DNA from: Histoplasma ohiense
Lineage: Eukaryota; Ascomycota; Eurotiomycetes; Onygenales; Ajellomycetaceae
Length of the DNA: 64,000 nt
Assembly (NCBI GenBank): GCA_017607445.1
Contig: JAEVHH010000002.1
Location: 5,672,001 to 5,736,000, forward strand
Direction of reading: 5' to 3'
Notes under the pieces: model-generated
The model's input: only the letters and a program-made list of their open reading frames with translations
What the model was told of the DNA's origin: nothing
Database searches by the model: none
Position numbers and translations under genes: made by a program
Shown: positions 1 to 9,336 of the stretch, piece by piece
How the letters are laid out: each line of letters begins with the position of its first letter
Position numbering within the stretch: position 1 is the stretch's first letter

Positions 1-1542
1 GGGTGGAAAGGGAAGAGCCCCCTTATCATATCTTTCGTCGTTCCGTCAGCGATCCTGCTCGCGGAGCCAGACAGTACGACAGTTGGAATGTCGCTTTACC
101 ACACGCCGACTACCGCCCTGGCTTTTGCGAACACATTAGGGGTGGAACTAATTGTCTTTGCAAGTGACCTTGGGAACGAATCCTCAGTATATGTTTCAAA
201 GCAACGCCCAAATAACGCCGGAATTCCGCGCATATCCAAACCCTCAAGTATCGGAGAGGAGCCAGAGAAAATCCCGTCAAGTTCCTATCACGTCACACTA
301 ACAGCGATCATCGACGTTGAAAAGAAAATAATTGATGGATTCACCGCTCATATTGCTTTTCTCGCTGAAGAAGCAAAGGAATGCCTGAAGCGCCAGAATG
401 TGATCGAACTTCGCCAAATCTCGGCTTGCTCCCTGTGTTTGATTATAGAAAGACAATCTTTGGAGATTGTGATAAATTTTCCAGCTCCGGTCCAAAGAGC
501 GAACAAGAGCCGCACGATTCGGATTGCGAGAACCCCACCTGTTGCGGAGATCATGGTACGCAGGGCTTATAAACCAGACCGCCAGGGTCACCCAGATTAC
601 ATATATCCGATTTTCTTGAACAATCGAGGGGAGCCAGTGGCATGGAACATTCCATACCTTAATCCCAACCGACTGCCTATTTTGGATACCAATCGTGTGA
701 AGGACTTTGGATGGCTAGTTACCCATGTCACGATGATGTTTTCTGGGAAGGAGTGCAAACTGCGCACTAACTTAGATCCCACTCGTCCAAAGCCCGTTCA
801 AGATAGTAGAGTATGTTTCAAAGATACTTTGTTTTCTATGTACATGTCGTTCGCCAGGGTCCAGGGACAGAAGACCAAGGTATTTGGGATAAATTGTGTG
901 CATATCGGATTGCAGCTATTGTTTTTCCGCTCCGCTGTTCGCATTGACATGTCCAACCGCACGCTGGCTCTTGATGTTGCGATTATCCCCCTACCTCTAG
1001 ACATGGGAAAGCCAATGCGTGATTTCATCACGCAGATAGACAAGGACGAGTCGATCACCATGCTCATTGAACCGGACGAATTAAAATTATGGAAACGCAT
1101 CTTGCCCACGTTTGTCGAACGCTGCAGGGAGTGGAAGCACAAAGCTACTTGTGAGTATAAAGCCAAGGCTCGAATTCCGCTGTCCGTCGACTTTCGCCAG
1201 CCAGTGCTTTGTACGTGTGGTAATGGGATTTTCCCGCCAAATTTTATTCCCGACTGTCCGAAGTGGGAGACCTTTTCCCAAAATGCTGTTCGCGGTTTGA
1301 TACCACTTCTGTTCACTCTGCCGTACGTTGATCCCAAAGATAGTTTGGACGAAGAGACAAAAGCGAGATTGAATCGGTGTGAAGCGTGTGGTGCGGAGAA
1401 GTCTGTACATGGCCGTGCTTTATTGTCATGTTCGCAATGTCACCTGGTGAGGTACTGCTCACCGAAGTGTCAGCGTACACATTGGAAGGTCCATAGAAAG
1501 AGTTGCTTGGGGAAGAGTGGTGGAAATCCTATCCGTAAATGA
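1..1542 (+). CDS. MYND zinc-finger protein, 5' end cut by window
   Basis: The reading frame is open from base 1 to the stop at 1540-1542, so the protein probably starts outside the window. The first in-frame ATG inside is at 88 (484 aa). The upstream part reads in frame without a stop (GWKGKSPLIISFVVPSAI...), which suggests that ATG is not the true start. The last 45 residues form an MYND finger: CEAC, then CSQCHLVRYCSPKC, then HWKVHRKSC, giving the Cys/His ligands of this protein-interaction zinc fold. The rest (about 430 residues) has no domain I recognise. Fungal proteins with one C-terminal MYND finger are common and mostly uncharacterised. It is not samB/MUB1-like as far as I can judge. 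No intron is seen in the visible part. Function is unknown. Confidence 0.8.
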   Translation, partial: GWKGKSPLIISFVVPSAILLAEPDSTTVGMSLYHTPTTALAFANTLGVELIVFASDLGNESSVYVSKQRPNNAGIPRISKPSSIGEEPEKIPSSSYHVTLTAIIDVEKKIIDGFTAHIAFLAEEAKECLKRQNVIELRQISACSLCLIIERQSLEIVINFPAPVQRANKSRTIRIARTPPVAEIMVRRAYKPDRQGHPDYIYPIFLNNRGEPVAWNIPYLNPNRLPILDTNRVKDFGWLVTHVTMMFSGKECKLRTNLDPTRPKPVQDSRVCFKDTLFSMYMSFARVQGQKTKVFGINCVHIGLQLLFFRSAVRIDMSNRTLALDVAIIPLPLDMGKPMRDFITQIDKDESITMLIEPDELKLWKRILPTFVERCREWKHKATCEYKAKARIPLSVDFRQPVLCTCGNGIFPPNFIPDCPKWETFSQNAVRGLIPLLFTLPYVDPKDSLDEETKARLNRCEACGAEKSVHGRALLSCSQCHLVRYCSPKCQRTHWKVHRKSCLGKSGGNPIRK

Positions 1543-2115
1543 TGGATAGGGCTTTCTATGCTACTGACCAGGATATTAGTTAACGGTTATAATGCAATGG
1601 TGGAATGGTGCCAAGGTCGATTTTTTTTTTCTTTTTTCTTTTCTTTTCTGCAGCTTCCCATTTACCACTAATTGGGAGGGCTTCTGAAAATTCATTCAGT
1701 TAAGAATTAGTTAATAAATGGAATCAGATAAATTGTTATTCTGATTTGGGATTCCAGCAAATGCCCAATGTAGCTGTGTGCCTTGGAATAAAAAAGCTAG
1801 TTTTCCGACATCAGCATGTCCTATCCCACAACACCCTTTAACTTTGCCACCCTCTAAGCAGTTTGCACTTGGTTAACGCAGGTTTACATGAGGAGCGGGT
1901 TGGTATGTATTCTCGACCGACAAGTTATTTAACCGGGCCCCGATTCCCCTGATTTACCCCGCACAGGCAGCTCAAAAAATCGAGATCAAAGAAAACCAAT
2001 TATCCCCTGATGGGATATAACTGTATATGCTCGTGCATGAATCCAGCCAGCTCCAGTGCGTAACGCTTATCTCAATCTCTCATCTTGGAATAGCTCACAA
2101 CAGCTATTAGCAACC
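1543..2115. other. Intergenic, tandem genes
   Basis: This spacer lies between the MYND gene and the aldolase gene, which are transcribed in the same direction. It holds a pyrimidine run at 1621-1650 that may belong to the 3' region of the first gene or the promoter of the second. I see nothing else. Confidence 0.5.
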
Positions 2116-3057
2116 ATGGTTGGCAAAATCCCGCCCTCAGGTGTCTGGTGTCCCGCTGTGACGTTCTTCGACCCCGCAACCGACACCCTCGACCTTCCCA
2201 GCCAAAAGAAATACTACACCTACCTCTCTCAATCCGGCCTAGCCGGCCTCGTTATCTTGGGCACAAATGCAGAAGCATTCCTCCTAACCCGCGAGGAGCG
2301 CGCGCAGCTCATCGCTGCGGCGCGAGAGGCCGTCGGGCCTGATTTCCCCCTCATGGCCGGCGTCGGCGCGCACTCTACCCGCCAGGTACTCGAACATATT
2401 CGCGACGCAGCGGACGCGGGCGCAAATTATGTCCTCGTGCTGCCGCCCGCGTACTTTGGCAAGGCTACGACGCCGTCGGTGGTCAAGTCGTTCTTCACGG
2501 ACATCGCCACCAACTCACCGCTGCCGGTTCTCATATATAACTTCCCCGGCGTGTGCAACGGGGTCGATCTGGATTCCGAGCTTATCACGGCACTCGCGAA
2601 GCAGAATGAGAATATCGTTGGGGTGAAGCTCACGTGTGCGAGTGTGGGGAAAATCACGCGGCTGTGCGCGTCGCTGACGCCGGACACCTTTGCGGTTTTC
2701 GGCGGACAGGCGGATTTCTTGATCGGGGGCCTCAGCGTGGGATCTGCGGGGTGCATTGCTGCGTTTGCGAATGTGTTCCCCAAGACCATTTCGAGAATAT
2801 ACGATTTGTATAAGAGGGGGGAGGTGCAGGAGGCACTACGGCTTCATAGAATTGCGGCGCTGGCGGAGTCGCCGTGCAAATCGGGGATTGCGTCGACTAA
2901 ATATGCGGCTGCTATTTTCTCGGCAAAGAGGGCAGGGATTGAGGGCGCGGAGGAGAAATTGAGGCCCCGACGGCCGTATGAGCCGCCCTCTGAGGCGGCT
3001 AAGGAAAATGTCAGGACGGTTATGGCGTTGATGGAGTCCATCGAGAGTGGATTTTAG
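2116..3057 (+). CDS. Dihydrodipicolinate synthase/HOGA-family aldolase
   Basis: Single-exon gene of 313 aa. The start is the ATG at 2116 in a good context (CAACC-ATG-G); the frame extends upstream to a GTG, which a nuclear gene would not use. The protein is a TIM-barrel class I aldolase of the DapA/NAL family: GTNAEAFLLTREER near residues 50-63 matches the pyruvate-binding region, LIYNFPG (about 140) carries the catalytic Tyr, and VGVKLTC (about 170) the Schiff-base Lys. Fungi make lysine through alpha-aminoadipate, so a true DapA role is unlikely; 4-hydroxy-2-oxoglutarate aldolase or 2-keto-3-deoxy sugar-acid aldolase activity is more plausible. Length is normal for the family. The gene is visibly GC-richer at third codon positions than its neighbours. 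Confidence 0.88.
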   Translation: MVGKIPPSGVWCPAVTFFDPATDTLDLPSQKKYYTYLSQSGLAGLVILGTNAEAFLLTREERAQLIAAAREAVGPDFPLMAGVGAHSTRQVLEHIRDAADAGANYVLVLPPAYFGKATTPSVVKSFFTDIATNSPLPVLIYNFPGVCNGVDLDSELITALAKQNENIVGVKLTCASVGKITRLCASLTPDTFAVFGGQADFLIGGLSVGSAGCIAAFANVFPKTISRIYDLYKRGEVQEALRLHRIAALAESPCKSGIASTKYAAAIFSAKRAGIEGAEEKLRPRRPYEPPSEAAKENVRTVMALMESIESGF

Positions 3058-3680
3058 CAATATGAAACCTGGTAGCTGTGACTGCCGTGCATATATGTGG
3101 GAGATGTATGTCGTAAAAGGCTTTTGCATACTAGTATTGATAAAAATAAAAGTCGCGTCATTGCTAACAGATACCTATAGACTACAAATGAAAAGCATGG
3201 TTGAGAACTTGTCCACTGATCACTCTCGTCACGCTAAAAAGTTAAGATTGGTTGAATATTTCTTTTCTTAACTACGCATGACCGTGAGAAACTTGCAAAG
3301 GTAGCATTACCAATATGATGAATATGTTTTCTACAGCAAGCGAACACATGGAGCGTCACTGAGACCAGATGTCCAGATAAAAGCATCCTTCAGGATGATA
3401 CCGTACGAAAAAAAAAAAAAAAAAAAATTGTTCCCTTTCTATGTTTGGCATGAACATGTCATATGTCACAACTACCAAATGCGCCTCGACGGTTCATTGA
3501 CCTATGGAAACCGTGTATCGAATCGACAACGGGACGCATTGGCCGGACCCGGCCAGTCTGAGGGACTCATACTGTGGCGAGAAACAGGTGCCGCTATATA
3601 CAGCAGTTTCATGTCCCGAGATACTCCGCATGTATTGGGCGACCTAGGATAATTATCGTAATTGCAGTGAGCATGGCCTG

Positions 3681-3683
<3 letters not shown>

Positions 3684-3711
<28 letters not shown>
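3684..3711. repeat. Poly(T) tract, 28 bases
   Basis: Uninterrupted run of 28 T in an intergenic region. No flanking duplication was noticed. Confidence 0.9.
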
Positions 3712-4086
3712 GTTTGGCGTTTGAGGGCACGGGAACACACTCAACCCTGGTTCCAAGTAAAGTTCGCAACCAATATGCAATCGCGAGATTCCTCCAAGGT
3801 TGAAGGTCGCATTGGTTTGTCCAAGCTAATTATCACTGAGCATGATCGAATGCCTGATAACTAGAATCCAGTTGACATTCAGCGGCAGAGAGGAAAAACA
3901 TCAAATATCCATCAAGGATGAACATATTCCAGACAACTCGGAGGTTAAAAGAAGAATAATACTAGTGGTATTTTAAGCGAGATTTCCATATGATCTAGTC
4001 TTATTCCAGCCTAGTGGCGACTCCAAAAGCTGGGAGAGCGATAGCCGAGATCGTATGATGCGTACATCTATCTGCACAGCGCCGGA

Positions 4087-4120
4087 GAGCTTTGGAGCTT
4101 TGGAGCTTTGGCGCTTTGGA
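4087..4120. repeat. Degenerate 8-bp tandem repeat (GAGCTTTG)
   Basis: About four copies of GAGCTTTG, the third changed to GCGCTTTG. It lies about 770 bp upstream of the SREBP start. An in-frame translation would be low-complexity and matches nothing I know. Confidence 0.7.
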
Positions 4121-4860
4121 GCCTTGGGCTGCAGCCGTCATTATTGTGACTCGGAGCTCATCGGGCGGAGGGGAATGAGCACGAGCTTGGTCGCTCACGT
4201 GGATCGGTGGCTTAGCCCTGGAGAGCTCTGGCGTTTCAAGGCTTTTGATATCGAATGCGACTCGACATACTCTGGTACTTGGGATCATCCCCACACTGCT
4301 CACGAATGCCTCCTGTTCCGAATCGTGTTTATTGTGACTGCGCTCGAACCTTGGCTCTCCAAAACCACATGCGGCATCTCAGGCCTGTTTTCTGCGAAGT
4401 TGACCGCTACTACATTGCTGGCTTATCCAACAAGTAAAACCTTTCAAGGCTTTCACTGATTTAGCCAGATAACACCGACGGTTCCAACGGTTCTGGCTTT
4501 GGCGGTTCTGGCCCTGGCTCTTCGGCCCTCTTCCGTCAATCATCATCTTTTTGATGACAAGCCTCGTCTTGGGAGCCAGATACATGCGCAGTAAACGCAG
4601 ATTCCAACACGGGCTGGGTGTGCATTCGGTTCTGTCATCAATTGCCACTAATAATATCCCCTGACATTTTCAGCTTTTTGTCAACTCCCATTGGGCTCAC
4701 ATTCGTTTCTGCACTTTTCCCCCTTGAGCAACCGGGACAAATTCGGGTGCCTCGTTTATTTGCGCCTTGCCCTTCCCTTCTTCTTTTTCAAAGAAAATAA
4801 AGTGGAGGAAGAGGAAAGGGAGTTTATAATTTTCCTGATTCTTCGGCTCTTCAGGTGTTC

Positions 4861-4866
4861 ATGTAA
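4861..4866 (+). promoter_or_regulatory. Start-stop uORF (ATGTAA) before SREBP gene
   Basis: An ATG directly followed by TAA ends 25 nt upstream of the SREBP start codon at 4892. If the transcript begins upstream of it, this minimal uORF could hold initiating ribosomes and limit translation. The transcription start is not known, so this is inference. Confidence 0.4.
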
Positions 4867-4891
4867 CAGGTGGGGATAAATCATTATTACC

Positions 4892-7800
4892 ATGGCTTTC
4901 CCAGCGATCCAGCGCGACTCGAAATCTCCATTATTGTCTCCCCGAATGGCTATAAAGAGCCCATCGACCGATACCGCCTCCTACAATACACCTCCAGAAA
5001 ACTCAACTGCTGATTGGTCCCAATGGATGCGATGGGACGAGCTAGAATCTGATGATATATCGGCTCATGCGGATCTTTTCAATATGCCTTCGAACATCGA
5101 TGAAGAATTATCTAATGTACATAAGACTATGGTACCAAAGACGTTCGATCTTTTACCAGTCAACACCCCGTTCACATTTACGGCTGGCTCTTCAAACTGT
5201 GACACCATTTCACCGCAGGAACCACCACTTCTATCGGATATATCTCCTGCCCCTTCTGACTCTCTTGATTCGACGTTTGGTCCTGAGTTAGCCAACGGGC
5301 ATCGGAATAACTCTGTGCCAGAAATAGCTTCCCCTGCAGACCACGCACATAGGAACACATCAGAAAGGAAGAGGACCTCTTCCTCCACTTCATTAATTCC
5401 TCTTTTACCAACAGGCAGGAAGCGGAAGGCGGAGGTAGCGGATCCTCGTCACTTCTCTGCGGAAGATGATATGCTATCCGGTTCAAAAGCTTTACATTCG
5501 AAGAAACGATCCCACAACGTAATCGAAAAGCGATACCGTGCCAACCTCAATGACAAAATTGCCGAATTACGAGACAGTGTACCGTCTCTTCGAGCTCTAG
5601 CCAAGCAGAAAAATGGAATATCCGGCCAGGGAATGGGCGATGATGATGAGATTGTATCGTCCTCTAACAAACTCAACAAGGCTTCTATTTTGGCCAAAGC
5701 CACCGAATATATTCGTCATTTGGAACAACGGAACAAACGCTTGGAGGAGGAGAATGTCGGCCTGAAAAATCGCCTTCGACAATTAGATAAAGTTCAAGAA
5801 CAAAATTTAACAAACTTCACGAATGCTTCAGGCTCCGCGTCAACGGCTGGTGCCTACACCTCTTCCCCTGACTCTAGACAGGGATCCTCCCCAGATGTCC
5901 TCTCACAGGCCGAAGACATTTTTCCTGAAAGTTCCCCCAACTCGTTTCATCCGCCCGAAGGGCTTATCAAAGTCCCTGAGTATTTCAAACGTATGCGAGT
6001 GACTGGACCCCAGCAACACTATGCAGAGTCTCTCAACCAACCATCAAATACAAATACAAATTATGCATCATCAGGCGGTCGACGGATGACCCTTCCCAAC
6101 AAATTTATGCTTGGGACGCTTGCTGCTCTAATGATAGTCGGTGGCTTCGAAAACCAATCAAAATCAGAGTCCTCCAAAAAGGGGTTACTTGGTATTCCTC
6201 TGCAATTTCCTGGAGACATCTCCCGCTTCGCTCAAATGTATTTCGGCGGCTTGACGGCGACGTCGTGGCAAATTAGAGCTCTTTCTCATTTCGCATTAAC
6301 TTCAGTGGTAGTGGTGGGAGCCGCTTGTGCTGTCTTTGCTTACCTATTTAATTCAGCCCCAAGGCGAGCAAAGCATCCGACTAAGTCCCCCGCGGGGTCG
6401 AGAAGCACTGCCGGTGTCTCACCAATTGAATTCCGGCAAGAGGCGTGGCTCACAAGTATCCAGACTGTCTGGGTACCGAGGCACACATTCTTCCCTGAAT
6501 GGTTTGCAGTAACGTGTCGTTGCTTGGAGTATGTCCTAAGCTGCCTTCTTGGATCAAAGCTGTATTCCTGGCTCACAGGAATTACCGAGGACGATGAAAA
6601 AGCAAGGGCTAAAGCATGGGATATAGCCATTGATGCTCAACTAACCGGAGGCGACCCGGAAGTCAGCAAGAGCCGGATGGTTCTAACTATTTTCGCCTCT
6701 GGCACGTTGCCAAGAACTCCAGCACGGGTGATGTTGAAAGCCCTCCATTGCCGCATTTTACTTTGGAGAGTGGGTTCTCCAGGCTCGTGGGCTTTTAGAC
6801 TCTCAAACCACATTGGCTCCCTCCTGGCCAGATATCAATGGGATATAGCAAGAAATCTATTAAAGAATCTACCCAAGGACCACGAAGATGCGCTTCCAGA
6901 ACATCTTGTCACTCTGCTCGAAGCGGATTTGGATGATGTTATGACCGATGCAATAATGCAACGTGCATCCAACATGGCATGGAACAGATATACCCAAGAA
7001 GCTACTTATGGTGAAGACGCTATGTTGGATATTGTCGTTGAAGACACTGCAGTACGCTCGCCACTCGATGCTCTTGCGGCGTGGTGGTCTAGTCGAGCTC
7101 TTCAGAATGCATTGATCCATTGTCTTGATTTTGATGCCTTCCCACCCGAACAGAAACTCAGAGAAGTCTTCGAACTCAACCTCAATCTAGCGTCAAATGT
7201 GGCACCGCTCGCCTCAGCTGCTTATACACGAGCGGCTGTAATCAAAGCCGTTTTCTTTGGTGAAGACAGAGTGACAAATATTAACACTGTCCTTGCTGCC
7301 CTTCCGCGACCCAAAAGCCAGCCAGCCATCAGCAGTACAAATTTCCTTGATTCGTCAGTCCCACCGTCAGCGCGGGCAGAAATATCTATTGCTGTTCGGT
7401 GCGCCATGATTGCTGCGGTACTGAAAGGGCAGGTGGGTGGAGATCCATCCGCGCCCCAACTCACGATTCGCAACGCAATTGAACTATTCAATGTTCTTCC
7501 GATCGATCCCGTTGAGCTTACACTCCTGGGGTTCGCCTCCCTCTACCACCTTTTACATGTCGTAGCAGCCGAACAACATCTGCTTCTGGAGTCTTCTTTA
7601 TCTTCCTCCATGTGCTCATCCGCCTCAGACACCACCTCCTCAACCCAGCGTTATGAAGCAGAGTCTAGCACCGACGGCTCTACTCTGCCTGTTCCAAACC
7701 TCTCCCGTATCGCCCAAGGTCTCATTTATTGGGTTCGCAATGCTTATAACCCGATTTCCTCCGGATTTGACATGGAATTGGTGGAAAAAGCTGTCAAGGG

Positions 7801-8122
7801 ATGCATCGATGCCTGCCAACGAGCTGGCATTCATATTGAAGTAGAAGAAACTGGATGGGAAGGCCATCGTCACAGAGCAACGCACAGCAAAGACAAAACC
7901 CAAGATACAAACATCGTTACCGAACTCCACCCTGGCATGACCGATGTCGACGAAGAATCGGGAGAGACGGAGAAGAAAACTAAAAATGACCGCCGTGAAA
8001 GCTTAAAGAGCGTAGATACAGGGTACGGAAGCCTGAGTCATGAGGATGATGACGGTGACGAGGCGGAGAGAAAGAACATTGTGGTTCCCCAACGCGAAGA
8101 AAGCTGTTCTCTTGCCAATTAA
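4892..8122 (+). CDS. srbA: SREBP-type bHLH transcription factor (SrbA/Sre1-like)
   Basis: Intronless 1076-aa protein starting at ATG 4892. A basic helix-loop-helix leucine zipper lies at about residues 203-300: KKRSHNVIEKRYRANLNDKI carries the Tyr within the ERRYR-like motif typical of SREBPs instead of the Arg of other bHLH factors. Two hydrophobic segments, near 400 (FMLGTLAALMIVGGF) and 467-487 (ALTSVVVVGAACAVFAYLF), fit the hairpin that anchors the precursor in the ER. The long C-terminal part resembles the fungal SREBP regulatory region (DUF2014). In this family the N-terminal half is released by proteolysis under low sterol or low oxygen and activates ergosterol, heme and iron genes; in Aspergillus fumigatus SrbA is needed for hypoxic growth and azole tolerance. 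The acidic Ser/Thr-rich N-terminus is a likely activation domain. Confidence 0.93.
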   Translation: MAFPAIQRDSKSPLLSPRMAIKSPSTDTASYNTPPENSTADWSQWMRWDELESDDISAHADLFNMPSNIDEELSNVHKTMVPKTFDLLPVNTPFTFTAGSSNCDTISPQEPPLLSDISPAPSDSLDSTFGPELANGHRNNSVPEIASPADHAHRNTSERKRTSSSTSLIPLLPTGRKRKAEVADPRHFSAEDDMLSGSKALHSKKRSHNVIEKRYRANLNDKIAELRDSVPSLRALAKQKNGISGQGMGDDDEIVSSSNKLNKASILAKATEYIRHLEQRNKRLEEENVGLKNRLRQLDKVQEQNLTNFTNASGSASTAGAYTSSPDSRQGSSPDVLSQAEDIFPESSPNSFHPPEGLIKVPEYFKRMRVTGPQQHYAESLNQPSNTNTNYASSGGRRMTLPNKFMLGTLAALMIVGGFENQSKSESSKKGLLGIPLQFPGDISRFAQMYFGGLTATSWQIRALSHFALTSVVVVGAACAVFAYLFNSAPRRAKHPTKSPAGSRSTAGVSPIEFRQEAWLTSIQTVWVPRHTFFPEWFAVTCRCLEYVLSCLLGSKLYSWLTGITEDDEKARAKAWDIAIDAQLTGGDPEVSKSRMVLTIFASGTLPRTPARVMLKALHCRILLWRVGSPGSWAFRLSNHIGSLLARYQWDIARNLLKNLPKDHEDALPEHLVTLLEADLDDVMTDAIMQRASNMAWNRYTQEATYGEDAMLDIVVEDTAVRSPLDALAAWWSSRALQNALIHCLDFDAFPPEQKLREVFELNLNLASNVAPLASAAYTRAAVIKAVFFGEDRVTNINTVLAALPRPKSQPAISSTNFLDSSVPPSARAEISIAVRCAMIAAVLKGQVGGDPSAPQLTIRNAIELFNVLPIDPVELTLLGFASLYHLLHVVAAEQHLLLESSLSSSMCSSASDTTSSTQRYEAESSTDGSTLPVPNLSRIAQGLIYWVRNAYNPISSGFDMELVEKAVKGCIDACQRAGIHIEVEETGWEGHRHRATHSKDKTQDTNIVTELHPGMTDVDEESGETEKKTKNDRRESLKSVDTGYGSLSHEDDDGDEAERKNIVVPQREESCSLAN

Positions 8123-8988
8123 TCAATATGGCTAAATAGACATTGTCTGTACCCATTGTTCTGTCTTCCATTAGTATTTTTATGTTTATTTCTTTTTTCT
8201 TCTTTTGGGAGGAATGACCGAGAGTTTCATTACACTTTACGACTAGGATAGATGCCATATTTGCGTATTTACGAAGACAGGGAAAACCAGAACAAGATAA
8301 TGAGGTAAAGGTGAAAGGGACCCTCCACTTACCGGTATATGTTGTTTATCTCATAGAGAGTTATTTTATCGCTTTAAAATAGAGAAATCCCAGATTACAC
8401 TTCTTTTTCGCCTCAGGTCAGAGAGATACAGTGAATGATTTTGTGTCTCCAGTGTCTATCCGCTCCATGAGCTGCAGTTCGCAGGGACGCCCAAAAAAGT
8501 TTTAATCGCTTCGTGCTCCTTACTTCTACACCGTAAAAAATATTTAGCTACCAGACGCGGAAGATTCCCTCCCTAGCCTGGGGGTTTTTCATGATATGAA
8601 GAAACCCGTTTGAAACATACTTAATATGTTGTGATATAAACGAATTACAGGATTCCTAACTACCTATGCACCAAGGAAATAATCAACAGCGTGTGTTGAA
8701 CACGACTTGGGACGGTGGGGAAATTTTGCTCTCCAAATATCAGAAACTACGTAGTGTTCCCAAGTTAGATTCCAAGGACAGTACGGAATTCCGTTTTTAT
8801 TTCTCTCTTCCCTCCTATTTTTCTTCTCTTTTTCGGGAAAAAAGAGGTCCTATAAGACGCGAAAGTGATGGATGAAGTTGAATTCAACCCCTCACTATTC
8901 AGATATTTCAAAAGAATAGTTAAATGAAAAGAATTTAATGAAAGAGACACATTGGCCAGCTTAACTATGGCAAAACATGTGAGAATTG

Positions 8989-9025
<37 letters not shown>

Positions 9026-9336
9026 TCATGCGAAAGCTCCTGCTAGGTATTTCTCTCATGTGTTTTGTCCATATAGTGAGAGAAAATGGAAGCGAGCAAT
9101 AGTACATGGAATCATATCTCGCTCAATTCAAACCAGGAATGAGGATGGGAATAAATGAGTGACATCATCAGTAGTACATAAGTCAGTATAACTTACGAGG
9201 AACGACTCAATTTAGGTTTCAACAACATCACTCCCGTTTTTCATTATTTTCTTTCGTTTTGTTCCCCTGGGCACATATTTCCCCCTTCTATCCAATCACT
9301 TTTCGCTATCAATGGGGGATAGCTCTCACCAACCAG
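8123..9336. other. Intergenic between convergent genes
   Basis: This spacer separates the 3' ends of the SREBP and ENA-type genes and should hold both 3' UTRs. It includes a 34-A run at 8989-9022 and a short palindrome around 8781-8792 (ACGGAATTCCGT). No gene is supported. Confidence 0.5.
8989..9022. repeat. Poly(A) tract, 34 bases
   Basis: Uninterrupted run of 34 A in the convergent intergenic region. Confidence 0.9.

Larger units (their letters stand above)
3058..4891. other. Intergenic region with homopolymers, 8-bp repeats and SREBP leader
   Basis: No gene is supported. The stretch has a 20-A run at 3408-3427, a 28-T run at 3684-3711 and a degenerate GAGCTTTG tandem repeat near 4087-4120. 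The last few hundred bases should be promoter and 5' leader of the SREBP gene, with a start-stop mini-ORF at 4861. Short open frames here have no recognisable motifs. Confidence 0.5.

Noticed and set aside
4691..4879. Candidate 62-codon uORF before the SREBP gene
   Set aside because: It begins with TTG, not ATG; only the ATGTAA at 4861 was kept.
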